Below, piece after piece: positions 34,483-43,977 of a stretch of 64,000 nt of DNA. The notes under the pieces are model-generated. The model did no database searches. It saw nothing but the letters and a program-made list of their open reading frames with translations, and was not told the DNA's origin. Source of the stretch: Bacteroidaceae bacterium (GTDB lineage Bacteria; Bacteroidota; Bacteroidia; Bacteroidales; Bacteroidaceae); NCBI GenBank assembly GCA_017465905.1, contig JAFTVE010000028.1:1-64000 (forward strand), given 5' to 3'. Position 1 is the stretch's first letter. Each line of letters starts with the position of its first letter. The position numbers and the translations under genes are program-made.

Positions 34483-37400
34483 ATGAAGAAACTACTCGCC
34501 GCCGCGCTACTACTCCTCACAGCCGCAGGAGCCCAAGCACAAGCCCTCCCTGCCGAATGGAACACTCCGGGAGCAGGCAACCCCCTACTACCCGGCTACT
34601 TTGCCGACCCCACCATAAAGAAGTTTGGTGACACCTATTATATATATGCCACTACCGATGGTACGGGCAATGGCTATGGCCCTGCCCAAGTGTGGATGTC
34701 GAAGGATTTTGTCAACTGGCGCAACGTCACCATGAACTGGCCCACGACAGAAGTGGTATGGGCACCCGACGTGGTGCAGCAGCCCGACGGCAGCTACCGC
34801 TACTACTACTGCACGCCGTGTGTGATTTATGTAGGCGAAAGTGATAGTCCTACAGGTCCGTGGACAAACCGCCTCGGAGCACCGGATGCCATCCTCGTGC
34901 AAGACCGCTTCGTACACAATGCCATCACCCTCGACCCACAGCTGTTTGTCGATGATGATGGCTCCGAGTATCTCTACTTCGGCACTTGGGGTATCTACGA
35001 GAACTTTGGCTGCGGTGTAGCCAAGCTTGCTCCCGACGGCAAATCGTTTACCGACAAGAAGCTCATCCTCAACACCGAGATTAAGGATTTCTTCGAGGCA
35101 CCCTTTGTGTTCAAGAAAGACGGCATCTACTATTTCACCTATTCGTCCGGCTCATGCCACGACCACACCTACCGCGTGCAGTATGCCATCAGCAAGGAGG
35201 GACCGATGGGGCCCTATGAGTACAAAGGTTGCATCTTGGAGACCAATGCCGATGGCACCATCCATGGCCCCGGCCACCACTCCGTACTCATCGACGGTGA
35301 CGATTACTACATCGTGTATCACCGTCACAACAATCCCCATTCCATCCATGGATTCCACCGTCAGATATGTATCGACAAGATGGAGTTCGATGCAGAGGGA
35401 AATATCCAGAAAATTATCCCCACACATGAGGGACTCATCCCTGAATCGTTCCAGAAGCAGGCCAAAAAGAACTATATAGAAAACTTGGCTTATGGTGCCA
35501 AGGTGACTGCTTCATCCTATTACGATGAGTGGTTCAAGCCCGAGTATGCAACCGACGACAACAACGCCACCCTATGGCGTGCCCGCCAATGCCATGGCGA
35601 GGAGTGGATTACGATTGACCTCGGCAAGGAGCAGAAGTTCAACCAGGTATGGACACAGTTTGAATACACCACCTTCTTCTACCAATACAAGATAGAGACC
35701 TCTGTCGACGGCATCAACTGGACACTCTATGCCGACAAGACACAAAACACACAGCAGGGCTCTCCCATGATAGATGAGGGAGAATGCAAAGCACGATACA
35801 TCCGCATCACGGTGACAGACACACAGAAGAACGGACACTTCCCTGCTATCTGGAACGTGAAGGTGTACAATGCCACCAAGCGTAAGAATCCGAAGAATCT
35901 GTTGCCCGAAGTAGCCATTGACGAAGAAGCGCTCTTGGCTGGCTATCCTTGGATTCATGAAAAGGACATCGAACCTGCCGAGCACCTGAAAACAGCCGAG
36001 AAGGGCAATAAGATTATAGACATCAATGCCGATGACTACGCTATGGGAAAGGCCTTGAGCCTCAAGGAAATCAAGAACCGCCCGGGCGGCACCTTCAGTG
36101 GCGACAAGAACATTGTGGTAGAGATTAAGAAAGGCAAATATGCCTTCTACTTCAATGGCCAGCAGTCACTCAAGAGCAGCTTCAGTCTCCCCAAGACGAT
36201 GACCTACAATGCGCCCTACACCATCACAGCATGGACACTCAACCCACAAGTAGGCAACATCGAGACGGTGGCCGAATTTACCGAGCGCCGCAACGACCTC
36301 GCCACGATTGAGTTCCGCCAAGGCCGCGACCGCAGCAATGGCCTCGTAGCACATAACGCTTCGTTCGAGAACTCGGGAGCACCGAGAGAATGCCTCAGCG
36401 GTGAGGGTGAATGGCAACATTGGGTAGTCACTTTTGACGGTTACTATGAGCGTGTATACCTTAACGGACAGAAGATCATCGAGAAGAACATGTTCCTCAT
36501 GATTCGCCCCGAAGGACGCATCACACTGGGAGCATCTATGGATGGGGGCAACAAGTTTAGCGGCTACCTGCACTCACTGCAGTTCTTTGATAAGAGCTTC
36601 ACGGAAGCCGATGTACAAGCAGCCTATGCTGCTCCATCAAGCACGAATGATAAGATTACATTCGACGGAGCACTCGACCTGCAAGTGCGCAGCCTCTCCC
36701 CTAACCTACTCAGCGTAAGCGTAGTGGATGGCAATGGAGAGCGCATGGAGTCGGGCCTGCTCAACTACCGATATGCTGTGACTGGCGTTGATAGTCCTAA
36801 ACGTGCCGGAAAGTCCAATACTACCCTAACCCTCCCCAGCACCACCATTCCCGCAGGCAATCAGTCATCGTTCATCCTCGCTACCGACGGGAAAGCCACA
36901 CAGAAGTGCCTCGTTCAGGTGACCGACGACAGCGGACAGTTCTCCCGCATACTGACTGCCGATGTCACCATCGCAGCCGACCAGTTCGTCCACTTCGGCG
37001 ACAAAGCAGACAAGCCTGCCGACTACATTGCCAACAAGGAGGGATGGGACGGTGTACTGGCCAATGGCGACCCACAATATGCCATGAGTGCACAAACCGT
37101 AGACGGTGCTATCAAGCTCACCTCAGCGAACGCCAACCTCAACACACGCAAAGAGGACAACGGCATTATATTATATAAGGAGTTGGAGGGCGACTTCCTC
37201 GTGCAGACCAAAGTGGTTGCACTCGACGGACAAGCCGAACACCGCACACCAGCCTACAACGAAGGTGGACTCATCGTATTGGACGACTCAGGCAACCGTG
37301 GCCAGGAAATTATCCACATCGGCGTATTCCCCAACTACAACTGCGGCAACATGCTCACCCATGTTCGTGGCTATAGCCGTCCACAATATCCGCGTGGCAA

Positions 37401-37650
37401 TGGATGGAACTACGATCCCTACCTGCAAATCGAGCGCACAGGCGACATCTTCACCATACGCACAAGTCAGGATGGCAAGAGCTGGACCGATATGCCAGGC
37501 TCACCCATCAACGCGCCACAGCTCAATGGCAAGAAGCTGAAGGTAGGCCTCTACCAGACGACATATACCGACAACAAGTCATGGGTATCGTTCGACGAAT
37601 TTGACTTATGGGAAAACAACAATAACCAAAACACCAATAATAACAAGTAA
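34483..37650 (+). CDS. Multidomain GH43 glycosidase (arabinofuranosidase-type)
   Basis: A 1055-residue exported protein. After a signal peptide (to AQAQ) comes a five-bladed GH43 propeller with the three expected acids: Asp42 in GYFADPTIKKF, Asp151 in ITLDPQLFVDDDG and Glu205 in FFEAPFVFKKDG. Next are an F5/8 type C (CBM32-like) domain (about 330-465, VTASSYYDEWFKPEYATDDN, WITIDLGKEQKFNQVWTQFE), a LamG-like sandwich (about 530-710, WQHWVVTFDGYYERVYLNGQ) and a C-terminal concanavalin-like domain (about 845-1045, GDFLVQTKVVALDGQAEHRT), as in many GH43 enzymes. GH43 acts mainly on alpha-L-arabinofuranosyl or beta-xylosyl linkages; the exact substrate is unknown. GH127 follows one base after its stop. 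Confidence 0.9.
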   Translation: MKKLLAAALLLLTAAGAQAQALPAEWNTPGAGNPLLPGYFADPTIKKFGDTYYIYATTDGTGNGYGPAQVWMSKDFVNWRNVTMNWPTTEVVWAPDVVQQPDGSYRYYYCTPCVIYVGESDSPTGPWTNRLGAPDAILVQDRFVHNAITLDPQLFVDDDGSEYLYFGTWGIYENFGCGVAKLAPDGKSFTDKKLILNTEIKDFFEAPFVFKKDGIYYFTYSSGSCHDHTYRVQYAISKEGPMGPYEYKGCILETNADGTIHGPGHHSVLIDGDDYYIVYHRHNNPHSIHGFHRQICIDKMEFDAEGNIQKIIPTHEGLIPESFQKQAKKNYIENLAYGAKVTASSYYDEWFKPEYATDDNNATLWRARQCHGEEWITIDLGKEQKFNQVWTQFEYTTFFYQYKIETSVDGINWTLYADKTQNTQQGSPMIDEGECKARYIRITVTDTQKNGHFPAIWNVKVYNATKRKNPKNLLPEVAIDEEALLAGYPWIHEKDIEPAEHLKTAEKGNKIIDINADDYAMGKALSLKEIKNRPGGTFSGDKNIVVEIKKGKYAFYFNGQQSLKSSFSLPKTMTYNAPYTITAWTLNPQVGNIETVAEFTERRNDLATIEFRQGRDRSNGLVAHNASFENSGAPRECLSGEGEWQHWVVTFDGYYERVYLNGQKIIEKNMFLMIRPEGRITLGASMDGGNKFSGYLHSLQFFDKSFTEADVQAAYAAPSSTNDKITFDGALDLQVRSLSPNLLSVSVVDGNGERMESGLLNYRYAVTGVDSPKRAGKSNTTLTLPSTTIPAGNQSSFILATDGKATQKCLVQVTDDSGQFSRILTADVTIAADQFVHFGDKADKPADYIANKEGWDGVLANGDPQYAMSAQTVDGAIKLTSANANLNTRKEDNGIILYKELEGDFLVQTKVVALDGQAEHRTPAYNEGGLIVLDDSGNRGQEIIHIGVFPNYNCGNMLTHVRGYSRPQYPRGNGWNYDPYLQIERTGDIFTIRTSQDGKSWTDMPGSPINAPQLNGKKLKVGLYQTTYTDNKSWVSFDEFDLWENNNNQNTNNNK

Positions 37651-37651
37651 C

Positions 37652-40138
37652 ATGAAAAAAGCAATTCTGACCGCACTTGCAGCAGCCATCATCCTGCCCA
37701 TCAGTGCACATCCCGGTCACAAGCACGACCACACCTCGGGTGGTTACCCCATCACCCCGGTTCCCTTTACCTCTGTAAAGGTTGAGAGCAACAGCTTCTG
37801 GGGCCAACGCCTCGAAGCAAGCCGTGTAGTCACCATTCCTCTTGCCTTCAGCAAATGTGAGAGCGAGGGACGCTACACCAACTTCTCCAATGCCGCCGAG
37901 CACATGAAGGATCCCTCTAAAGTGTTCAAGGTAAATGGCGTAGGATACTCTTTCGACGACACTGACCCCTACAAGACCATTGAAGGTGCCAGCTACATCC
38001 TGCAGACCTACCCCGACAAGAAGTTGAAGCAGTACATTGACAGCGTATTGAATGTAATCGCATCGGCTCAGGAGCCCGACGGATACCTCTATACTGCTCG
38101 TACACAGAACCCTGGAGACCCTCATCACTGGGCTGGCGACACCCGCTGGAGCAAGGTGGAGGACCTCAGCCACGAGTTCTACAACCTCGGCCACATGGTT
38201 GAGGGTGCCGTAGCACACTATCAGGCTACAGGCTCACGCAAGTTCCTCGACATCGCTATCCGCTATGCCGACTGCGTCATCCGCGAAGTAGGTGACAAGC
38301 CCGGACAAGCATGCGTAGTACCCGGCCACCAGATTGCCGAGATGGCTCTCTGCCGTCTTTACCTCGTGACTGGCGACCGCAAGTACCTTGACCAAGCCAA
38401 ATTCTTCCTCGACTATCGCGGCAAGACCACCATCAAGACTGAGTATTCACAGAGCCACAAGCCCGTAGTAGAGCAAGACGAGGCCGTAGGTCACGCCGTA
38501 CGTGCCACCTATATGTATGCCGGCATGGCCGATGTAGCTGCCCTCACAGGCGACTCTGCCTACATCAATGCTATCGACGCTATCTGGGACAACATCGTGA
38601 ACAAGAAACTCTACATCACTGGCGGTATCGGCGCTACAGCATCAGGCGAGGCCTTTGGTCCCAACTACTACCTCCCCAACATGAGTGCCTATTGCGAGAC
38701 ATGTGCAGCCATCGGTAATGTATATGTAAACCATCGTCTGTTCCTCCTTCATGGCGAGTCTAAGTACTACGATGTACTGGAGCGTTCACTCTACAACGGT
38801 CTCATCAGCGGTGTGAGCCTCGATGGTGGTAAATTCTTCTACCCCAACCCCTTGGAGTCAATGGGTCAGCATCAGCGCCAGGCATGGTTCGGTTGCGCAT
38901 GCTGCCCCTCAAACATCAGCCGTTTCGTGCCCTCACTGCCCGGTTATGTATATGCAGTAAAAGACCGTGCGGTATACGTAAACCTCTTCCTCAGCAACAC
39001 CTCAAACCTCACGGTAGCAGGCAAGAAGGTGGCTCTCACACAGAGCACCGGCTATCCCTACTGTGGCGACATCAACATCAAGGTTGACCGCAACAGCTGC
39101 GGACAGTTTGACCTCAAGATCCGTATCCCCGGCTGGCTCAAGAGCCGTCCGCTCCCCGGCGAGCTCTACAGCTACAGCGACAACAAGCGCCTCGGCTATA
39201 GCATCAAGGTTAATGGTGTAGAGGCCGAAGGTACCGTGACAGAGGACGGCTACTTCACCATTCCCCGCAAGTGGAAGAACGGTGATGAAGTGACCATCCA
39301 CTTCGACATGGAGCCCCGCACCGTACGTGCCAGTGAGAAGGTAGAGGCCGACCGCGGTATGGTAAGCATCGAGCGTGGTCCTATCGTATACTGCGCCGAG
39401 TGGCCCGACAACAAGTTCGATATCAAGAGCGTGCTCATAAACCAGAACCCCGAGTTCACCCTCGAGCAGCGCAGCCTCGATGCCTTCATCCCCGAAGCAA
39501 GCAAGGCTAAGCTCAACACCTACAAGACACAGAACATCACTACCCTCACCACCGATGCCCAGACCCTCGCCTTCGACAAGCAGGGTAAGCTCACCACCGA
39601 GGAGGTGAAGCTCACGCTCATCCCCTACTACGCATGGTGTCATCGTGGCAATGGCGACATGAAGGTATGGATTCCTCAGGACCTCAAGGCCACCAACCCC
39701 GCAGCTCCCGCTACCTTGGCCTCACTGAGTAAGATTCACTCATCCATGCGCATCCCCGCCCTGCAGAGCATCGCCGACCGCCTCGTGCCGAAGGATGGCA
39801 ACGACCGTTCCATGCCTTACACCCACTGGTGGCCCAAGAACAACTCTACAGAGTGGATCTCTTACACCTTCCCCGAGGAGGCTACCGTACAGAGCTCTAC
39901 CGTATACTGGTTTGACGACCAGCCTTGGGGCGGATGCCGTATCCCCGACAGTTGGAAGATCTATTACAAGGATGCCAATGGCAACTGGCAACCTGTAGAG
40001 AACCCCGACGGCTATCCCGTAGCTAAAGGTGAGCCTTGCACCGTTAACTTCAAGCCGGTGAAGACCACAGCCCTCAAGCTCGAGGTTACCATGAACAAGC
40101 GCCTCTCAGCAGGTGTGTTCGAGTGGATTGTGAAGTAA
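37652..40138 (+). CDS. GH127 beta-L-arabinofuranosidase
   Basis: 828 residues from the ATG at 37652, where the signal peptide starts (MKKAILTALAAAIILPISAH); in-frame codons from 37601 would overlap GH43 by 50 bases without reason. The zinc/catalytic set of GH127 is present: Glu349 and Cys351 in YCETC, and Cys417-Cys418 in CACCPSN, matching the Glu-Cys-Cys-Cys site in which a thiol is the nucleophile. An (alpha/alpha)6 barrel with DEAVGHAVRATYMYAG is seen, followed by beta domains and a C-terminal F5/8-like unit (STEWISYTFPEEATVQSSTV). Known members release L-arabinose from beta-1,2-linked arabinofuranosides of hydroxyproline-rich glycoproteins or RG-II side chains. Last gene of the operon. 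Confidence 0.93.
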   Translation: MKKAILTALAAAIILPISAHPGHKHDHTSGGYPITPVPFTSVKVESNSFWGQRLEASRVVTIPLAFSKCESEGRYTNFSNAAEHMKDPSKVFKVNGVGYSFDDTDPYKTIEGASYILQTYPDKKLKQYIDSVLNVIASAQEPDGYLYTARTQNPGDPHHWAGDTRWSKVEDLSHEFYNLGHMVEGAVAHYQATGSRKFLDIAIRYADCVIREVGDKPGQACVVPGHQIAEMALCRLYLVTGDRKYLDQAKFFLDYRGKTTIKTEYSQSHKPVVEQDEAVGHAVRATYMYAGMADVAALTGDSAYINAIDAIWDNIVNKKLYITGGIGATASGEAFGPNYYLPNMSAYCETCAAIGNVYVNHRLFLLHGESKYYDVLERSLYNGLISGVSLDGGKFFYPNPLESMGQHQRQAWFGCACCPSNISRFVPSLPGYVYAVKDRAVYVNLFLSNTSNLTVAGKKVALTQSTGYPYCGDINIKVDRNSCGQFDLKIRIPGWLKSRPLPGELYSYSDNKRLGYSIKVNGVEAEGTVTEDGYFTIPRKWKNGDEVTIHFDMEPRTVRASEKVEADRGMVSIERGPIVYCAEWPDNKFDIKSVLINQNPEFTLEQRSLDAFIPEASKAKLNTYKTQNITTLTTDAQTLAFDKQGKLTTEEVKLTLIPYYAWCHRGNGDMKVWIPQDLKATNPAAPATLASLSKIHSSMRIPALQSIADRLVPKDGNDRSMPYTHWWPKNNSTEWISYTFPEEATVQSSTVYWFDDQPWGGCRIPDSWKIYYKDANGNWQPVENPDGYPVAKGEPCTVNFKPVKTTALKLEVTMNKRLSAGVFEWIVK

Positions 40139-40178
40139 GAATACTTACAGAGCATATGTCCTATTAGCTACAATTATC

Positions 40179-40210
40179 GAGACACCACCTTTGGGTGGTG
40201 TCTCTTTTTT
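40179..40210 (+). terminator. Intrinsic terminator after GH127
   Basis: GAGACACCACC and GGTGGTGTCTC form a perfect 11-bp stem around TTTG and are followed by TTTTTT. Confidence 0.93.
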
Positions 40211-40338
40211 ACCACAACTCATGTAAAAATAAAGAAAGGCGAAGAAAACAACTTTACATCCGTTCTTTACATATAAGTTCAAAAGGTATATCAGCTACCT
40301 TATATACAAAGTTTTGGAAACTCCTTCTTGCAAAGATA
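40211..40338 (-). ncRNA. Candidate small RNA in the GH127-flotillin gap
   Basis: On the minus strand, an exact -7 box TATCTTTG (40331-40338) lies right after the flotillin terminator, with no coding gene to serve. The presumed transcript would contain a strong long hairpin: 40265-40277 pairs with 40299-40311 over 13 positions (two G-U), with an inner AAGGTA/TACCTT stem. It would reach the hairpin at 40179-40204, which lacks a U-tract in this direction. No open frame of note. Evidence is circumstantial. Confidence 0.25.
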
Positions 40339-40347
40339 CAAAAATAG

Positions 40348-40382
40348 AATGAGGGTATGTCATTCGCTAACACACCCTCATT
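40348..40382 (-). terminator. Intrinsic terminator after the flotillin gene
   Basis: In the minus-strand RNA, AATGAGGGTGTGT pairs with ACATACCCTCATT (one G-U) around a 9-base loop, followed by CTATTTTTG. It is 20 bases after the flotillin stop. Confidence 0.8.
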
Positions 40383-40401
40383 ATTATTGGATATAATACT
40401 A

Positions 40402-41784
40402 TTACTTTTCCTCTACCGGAGTCACATCCTCAACACTGCTCTTCTTGCCAAGATACTCAGGAAGGTTCATACCTGCAAGATCAAAAAGGTCGCTCAAGGG
40501 AGGTACAGACTTCATCAAGCCCGACACGAAGTTGGCTGTAGAACCCTTGCCATCACCATTGTTTCCTGAATCCCATACAGTAACATGGTCGATATTGACG
40601 CCCTTAACAGCCTCAACTTGAGTCTTAACCAACTCTGGAAGTTTCTCGAGCAAGAGCAACATATATGCTTTATTGGCATCGCCACCAGCTGCCTGCACCA
40701 TCTTATCGTAACCTGCAGCTTGCTTGGTAAGAATCTCATAAAGACCTTTAGCCTCGGCTTCCATCTTGGCAAAGATAGCATCGGCCTCACCCTTAGCATT
40801 AACACGTGCTTTTTCTGCCTCAGCTTCTGCCTCAATAATACGACGTTGCTTTTCGATTTCTTCTGGCACGATAATGTTAGCCTGTTGGGTTGAGCGTTCA
40901 CGCTCAGCACGAGCAAGTTCAGCCTCACGCTCAGCAGCATATGCCTCTTGCAAAGCTTTTGCCTGCTGAACCTTCTCTGCAGCAGTGGCCAGACGATTTG
41001 CCTCGGCCTCTTTCTCGCGACGGAAAGCATTTGAATTAGCAATTTCAATCTGAGCTGTGTTCTCTCCCTTCACTGCAATAGCATTAGCCTCAGAGGTTTT
41101 GATACGGGTATCACGAACAGCCTCGGCCTTACCGATCTCACCATACTTATCCTGCTCAGCCACGCTCACCTTAGCCTCGTTGATAGCCTTAGCAGCAGCC
41201 TCCTTACCGAGAGCCTCAATATACCCACTCTCGTCCTTGATGTCGGTTACATTGACATTAATAAGACGCAAACCTATCTTCTTCAACTCAACCTCTACAT
41301 TCTTTGAAATGTTATCAAGGAACTTATCGCGGTCACTATTGATTTCCTCAATAGACATCGTTGCAATAACCAGACGCAACTGACCGAAGAGTATATCACG
41401 AGCCAGTTCCTGTATTTCATTTGAGGTGAGCCCCAACAAGCGCTCGGCAGCATTATTCATAGAATCAGGTTCTGTAGATATACCAACCGTAAATCGACAA
41501 GGTACGTCTACGCGAATATTTTGTCGCGACAAAGCATTAGTCAAGTTAGCATCAATAGAGATAGGAGTCAAGTTCAAATAGGCATAGTCCTGAATGATAG
41601 GCCAAACAAACTTACCACCACCGTGAATACATTTTGCAGAGCCACCACCAGTCTTTCCATACACTACCAGAATTTTGTCTGACGGGCATCGTCTGTAACG
41701 ACGAATCACAAATGAGAAGGTTGCAAAAATCACAACCACGAGTATTACGACCAATAGGCCAACACTTCCAATACCTGTACTCAT
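40402..41784 (-). CDS. Flotillin-like SPFH-domain membrane protein
   Basis: A 460-residue protein with one N-terminal membrane segment (VGLLVVILVVVIFATFSFVI). An SPFH domain (about 35-200, including NVNVTDIKDESGYIEALGKE) follows, then a long Ala/Glu-rich coiled coil (about 200-350, AEREAELARAERERSTQQAN) and a C-terminal tail. This is the flotillin/YuaG layout of proteins that organise membrane microdomains. The NfeD-like gene lies 43 bases upstream, the usual partner in bacterial flotillin operons. Confidence 0.9.
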   Translation of the reverse strand: MSTGIGSVGLLVVILVVVIFATFSFVIRRYRRCPSDKILVVYGKTGGGSAKCIHGGGKFVWPIIQDYAYLNLTPISIDANLTNALSRQNIRVDVPCRFTVGISTEPDSMNNAAERLLGLTSNEIQELARDILFGQLRLVIATMSIEEINSDRDKFLDNISKNVEVELKKIGLRLINVNVTDIKDESGYIEALGKEAAAKAINEAKVSVAEQDKYGEIGKAEAVRDTRIKTSEANAIAVKGENTAQIEIANSNAFRREKEAEANRLATAAEKVQQAKALQEAYAAEREAELARAERERSTQQANIIVPEEIEKQRRIIEAEAEAEKARVNAKGEADAIFAKMEAEAKGLYEILTKQAAGYDKMVQAAGGDANKAYMLLLLEKLPELVKTQVEAVKGVNIDHVTVWDSGNNGDGKGSTANFVSGLMKSVPPLSDLFDLAGMNLPEYLGKKSSVEDVTPVEEK

Positions 41785-41827
41785 AACTTCGTTTGTTTTT
41801 AAAGGATTATTTATTATGCTATTATTA

Positions 41828-42391
41828 TCACACTCGCTCCACTTCCAAGAGTTCAGAGCCTATGACCTTCGCCACACGCACTTTGGTTCCTGTAGGTATT
41901 GTTTCGCCCAAGGTCATGGCATCAATCTCATGTACTGAGCCGCGTACGCTCACCATCACCTTACCTACCCCACTTTTCTCTGCAGGAATACGCAGATAGG
42001 TATCAGCAATCAAGCCGACAGCTTCGTCCAAATGAAATGTCTTGTCAGTAGAGAGCTTCATTACTTGCCTCAATATAACTACAAACACGATAACAAAGAG
42101 TAAACCTACACCCACTGCAGCAATCTCAAGCCATACCATGCTGGGGATCATATTGTGCAACAACACACCACCCCATCCATATCCTAAGAGGAAATTAACT
42201 AGATTTCTGAACGAAAAGTATCCCGACAATCCTTCCATCTCGACATCATCAAAGCCGGCACCGTCATTCGTATCGGAATCCAGCCCCATAAAGGCCATAA
42301 TAGTCTGTATCACGAAAAAGACGCTTGTTATTAGCGCTATTCCCCAAAAGATTTGCATGGGGAGTTCCAAAGCAAGAAATTTATCCATCAT
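41828..42391 (-). CDS. NfeD-like membrane protein, partner of flotillin
   Basis: About 187 residues from the ATG at 42391 (42388 is an adjacent alternative; starts nearer 42439 would overlap the promoter). Three hydrophobic segments (MQIFWGIALITSVFFVIQTI; FSFRNLVNFLLGYGWGGVLL; WLEIAAVGVGLLFVIVFVVI) are followed by an OB-like C-terminal domain (GLIADTYLRIPAEKSGVGKV, ELLEVERV) typical of short NfeD proteins. NfeD proteins act with SPFH/flotillin proteins at the membrane. Same operon as the flotillin. Confidence 0.8.
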   Translation of the reverse strand: MMDKFLALELPMQIFWGIALITSVFFVIQTIMAFMGLDSDTNDGAGFDDVEMEGLSGYFSFRNLVNFLLGYGWGGVLLHNMIPSMVWLEIAAVGVGLLFVIVFVVILRQVMKLSTDKTFHLDEAVGLIADTYLRIPAEKSGVGKVMVSVRGSVHEIDAMTLGETIPTGTKVRVAKVIGSELLEVERV

Positions 42392-42415
42392 AGTATTATT
42401 TATATATAACACATA

Positions 42416-42423
42416 CAAATGTA
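42416..42423 (-). promoter_or_regulatory. Promoter -7 box for nfeD-flotillin
   Basis: Minus strand TACATTTG, an exact TAnnTTTG match, about 25 bases before the ATG at 42391. Confidence 0.55.
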
Positions 42424-42512
42424 CAACAATAAATGACATATCCTACCATTTAACTATTTTTTTTTATTAGAAGACGGAAAAAAACAGCGAATAACAAACA
42501 TTTATATTAAAA

Positions 42513-42542
42513 GACAGCCACCTTCGATTGAAGGTGGCTGTC
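42513..42542 (-). terminator. Terminator after rubrerythrin
   Basis: GACAGCCACCTTC and GAAGGTGGCTGTC form a perfect 13-bp stem with a 4-base loop; on the minus strand TTTTAATATAAA follows. It lies 24 bases after the rubrerythrin stop. Confidence 0.88.
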
Positions 42543-42566
42543 ATAGTCAATCTAACTATATAAAGA

Positions 42567-43103
42567 TTAATAATTCTCAGGTTTGATTTGGAAGTGTGCC
42601 TGTGAGTGGTTACATACGGGGCATACCTCAGGAGCCTCCTTGCCAACATGGATATGACCACAGTTACGGCACTGCCAGATGCAGTCGCCATCACGAGAGA
42701 AGACGAGCTTACCCTTCACGTTTTCCAACAATTTGAGATAACGCTCTTCATGCTCCTTCTCGATAGCTGCAACACCCTCGAAAAGTTCTGCGATATGGTC
42801 AAAGCCCTCTTCACGAGCCTCAACAGCCATCTGAGCATACATATCTGTCCACTCCTCATGCTCGCCGGCAGCGGCAGCTACCAAGTTCTCAGCTGTGCAA
42901 CCAATACCGCCCAGGAGCTTGAACCACATCTTTGCATGCTCCTTCTCATTGTCAGCAGTTTCCTGGAAGATGGCAGCAATCTGCTCATAACCCTCCTTCT
43001 TTGCCTTAGAAGCAAAATATGTATACTTGTTACGTGCCTGTGACTCGCCTGCAAATGCTGTCCACAGGTTCTTCTCTGTTTTTGTTCCTTTCAGTTCGCT
43101 CAT
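42567..43103 (-). CDS. rbr: Rubrerythrin
   Basis: A 178-residue non-haem iron protein that reduces hydrogen peroxide in anaerobes. The N-terminal four-helix domain carries the diiron ligands (GESQARNKYTYFASKAKKEG, NEKEHAKMWF, EAREEGFDHIAELFEGVAAI, EKEHEERY). The C-terminal rubredoxin-like domain has two CxxC pairs (CRNCG and CPVC). No signal peptide; cytoplasmic. It lies 42 bases after the outer-membrane barrel gene without a clear promoter of its own, so co-transcription is possible. Confidence 0.95.
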   Translation of the reverse strand: MSELKGTKTEKNLWTAFAGESQARNKYTYFASKAKKEGYEQIAAIFQETADNEKEHAKMWFKLLGGIGCTAENLVAAAAGEHEEWTDMYAQMAVEAREEGFDHIAELFEGVAAIEKEHEERYLKLLENVKGKLVFSRDGDCIWQCRNCGHIHVGKEAPEVCPVCNHSQAHFQIKPENY

Positions 43104-43145
43104 AGTTCTGTCTTATTAAAATGTAATGAAAAATAGCTACTTAAA

Positions 43146-43871
43146 TTAAAAGTGGTAACCCAAACGGATAACAATCATTGAAGGATTGAGCTTACCAGAC
43201 TGGAACTCGTCTTTGAACTGGTCTGCCCAATTACCAATAGCTCCACCATCCTCAATATATGGATCACCGTTAATAGCAGAACTACCAAATGCATAGTAAT
43301 GGAGTCCCAAAGATACCTTATCAGCTACGCTCACACCAACACCTGCTTCCCAAGCGAAAGTTGTGGCCATCTTGTATGAAGTACCGGTTTCAATCTCACT
43401 ACCGAAAATATTTGACTCGCTCTCCAATGATGAAATATTGCGGAAGTTAACGCCTAATCCAGCCTCTACCCACAAGGCTGCACCAGCAATGTCAAGAAGT
43501 TCATAGTTTACACCAGCCATAACGGGGATGTTCATATATGTAGGCAACTTTGCATCGTCATCCAGCTTAAGCAAATCTTCCTTAAGGTCACCCTTCAATC
43601 CATTATAAAAGAGGTCAGCCGAAGCAAAAACACTCAGATTACCCAGAAGGTCAAACTGATACTTCAAACCGGCATTGAAACCTGTGGCTGCTCCACCCAA
43701 TTTTGAAGAAGCATTATTGAGGGCAATATCACTAAGGCTACCACCTTCAGCAAAAGCGCCCATAGGGAAATTACCACCAACACGTACAGAAAGGCCATTC
43801 TGTGCAAATGATGACATTGAAACTCCGAAGATGACTGCAACAAGAGCAATCGCTTTCTTTACATTTTTCAT
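43146..43871 (-). CDS. Outer-membrane beta-barrel (porin-family) protein
   Basis: A 241-residue exported protein with a signal peptide (MKNVKKAIALVAVIFGVSMS to about SFAQ). Repeated amphipathic strands (FNAGLKYQFDLLGNLSVFAS, LWVEAGLGVNFRNI, VSLGLHYYAFG) and a C-terminal aromatic (VIRLGYHF) mark an eight-strand-type barrel of the OMP_b-brl group. The promoter lies about 100 bases upstream, giving an unusually long leader for this genome. Function is unknown; many such proteins are structural. Confidence 0.85.
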   Translation of the reverse strand: MKNVKKAIALVAVIFGVSMSSFAQNGLSVRVGGNFPMGAFAEGGSLSDIALNNASSKLGGAATGFNAGLKYQFDLLGNLSVFASADLFYNGLKGDLKEDLLKLDDDAKLPTYMNIPVMAGVNYELLDIAGAALWVEAGLGVNFRNISSLESESNIFGSEIETGTSYKMATTFAWEAGVGVSVADKVSLGLHYYAFGSSAINGDPYIEDGGAIGNWADQFKDEFQSGKLNPSMIVIRLGYHF

Positions 43872-43977
43872 AACTTACTTAATTTTTTAATAGTTAATAG
43901 TTTTCATTTATCCGCTATACATTCAAATTCAATTACAAATGACATTTCACTCTCCTCTCATATCCTATACAGCAGTG

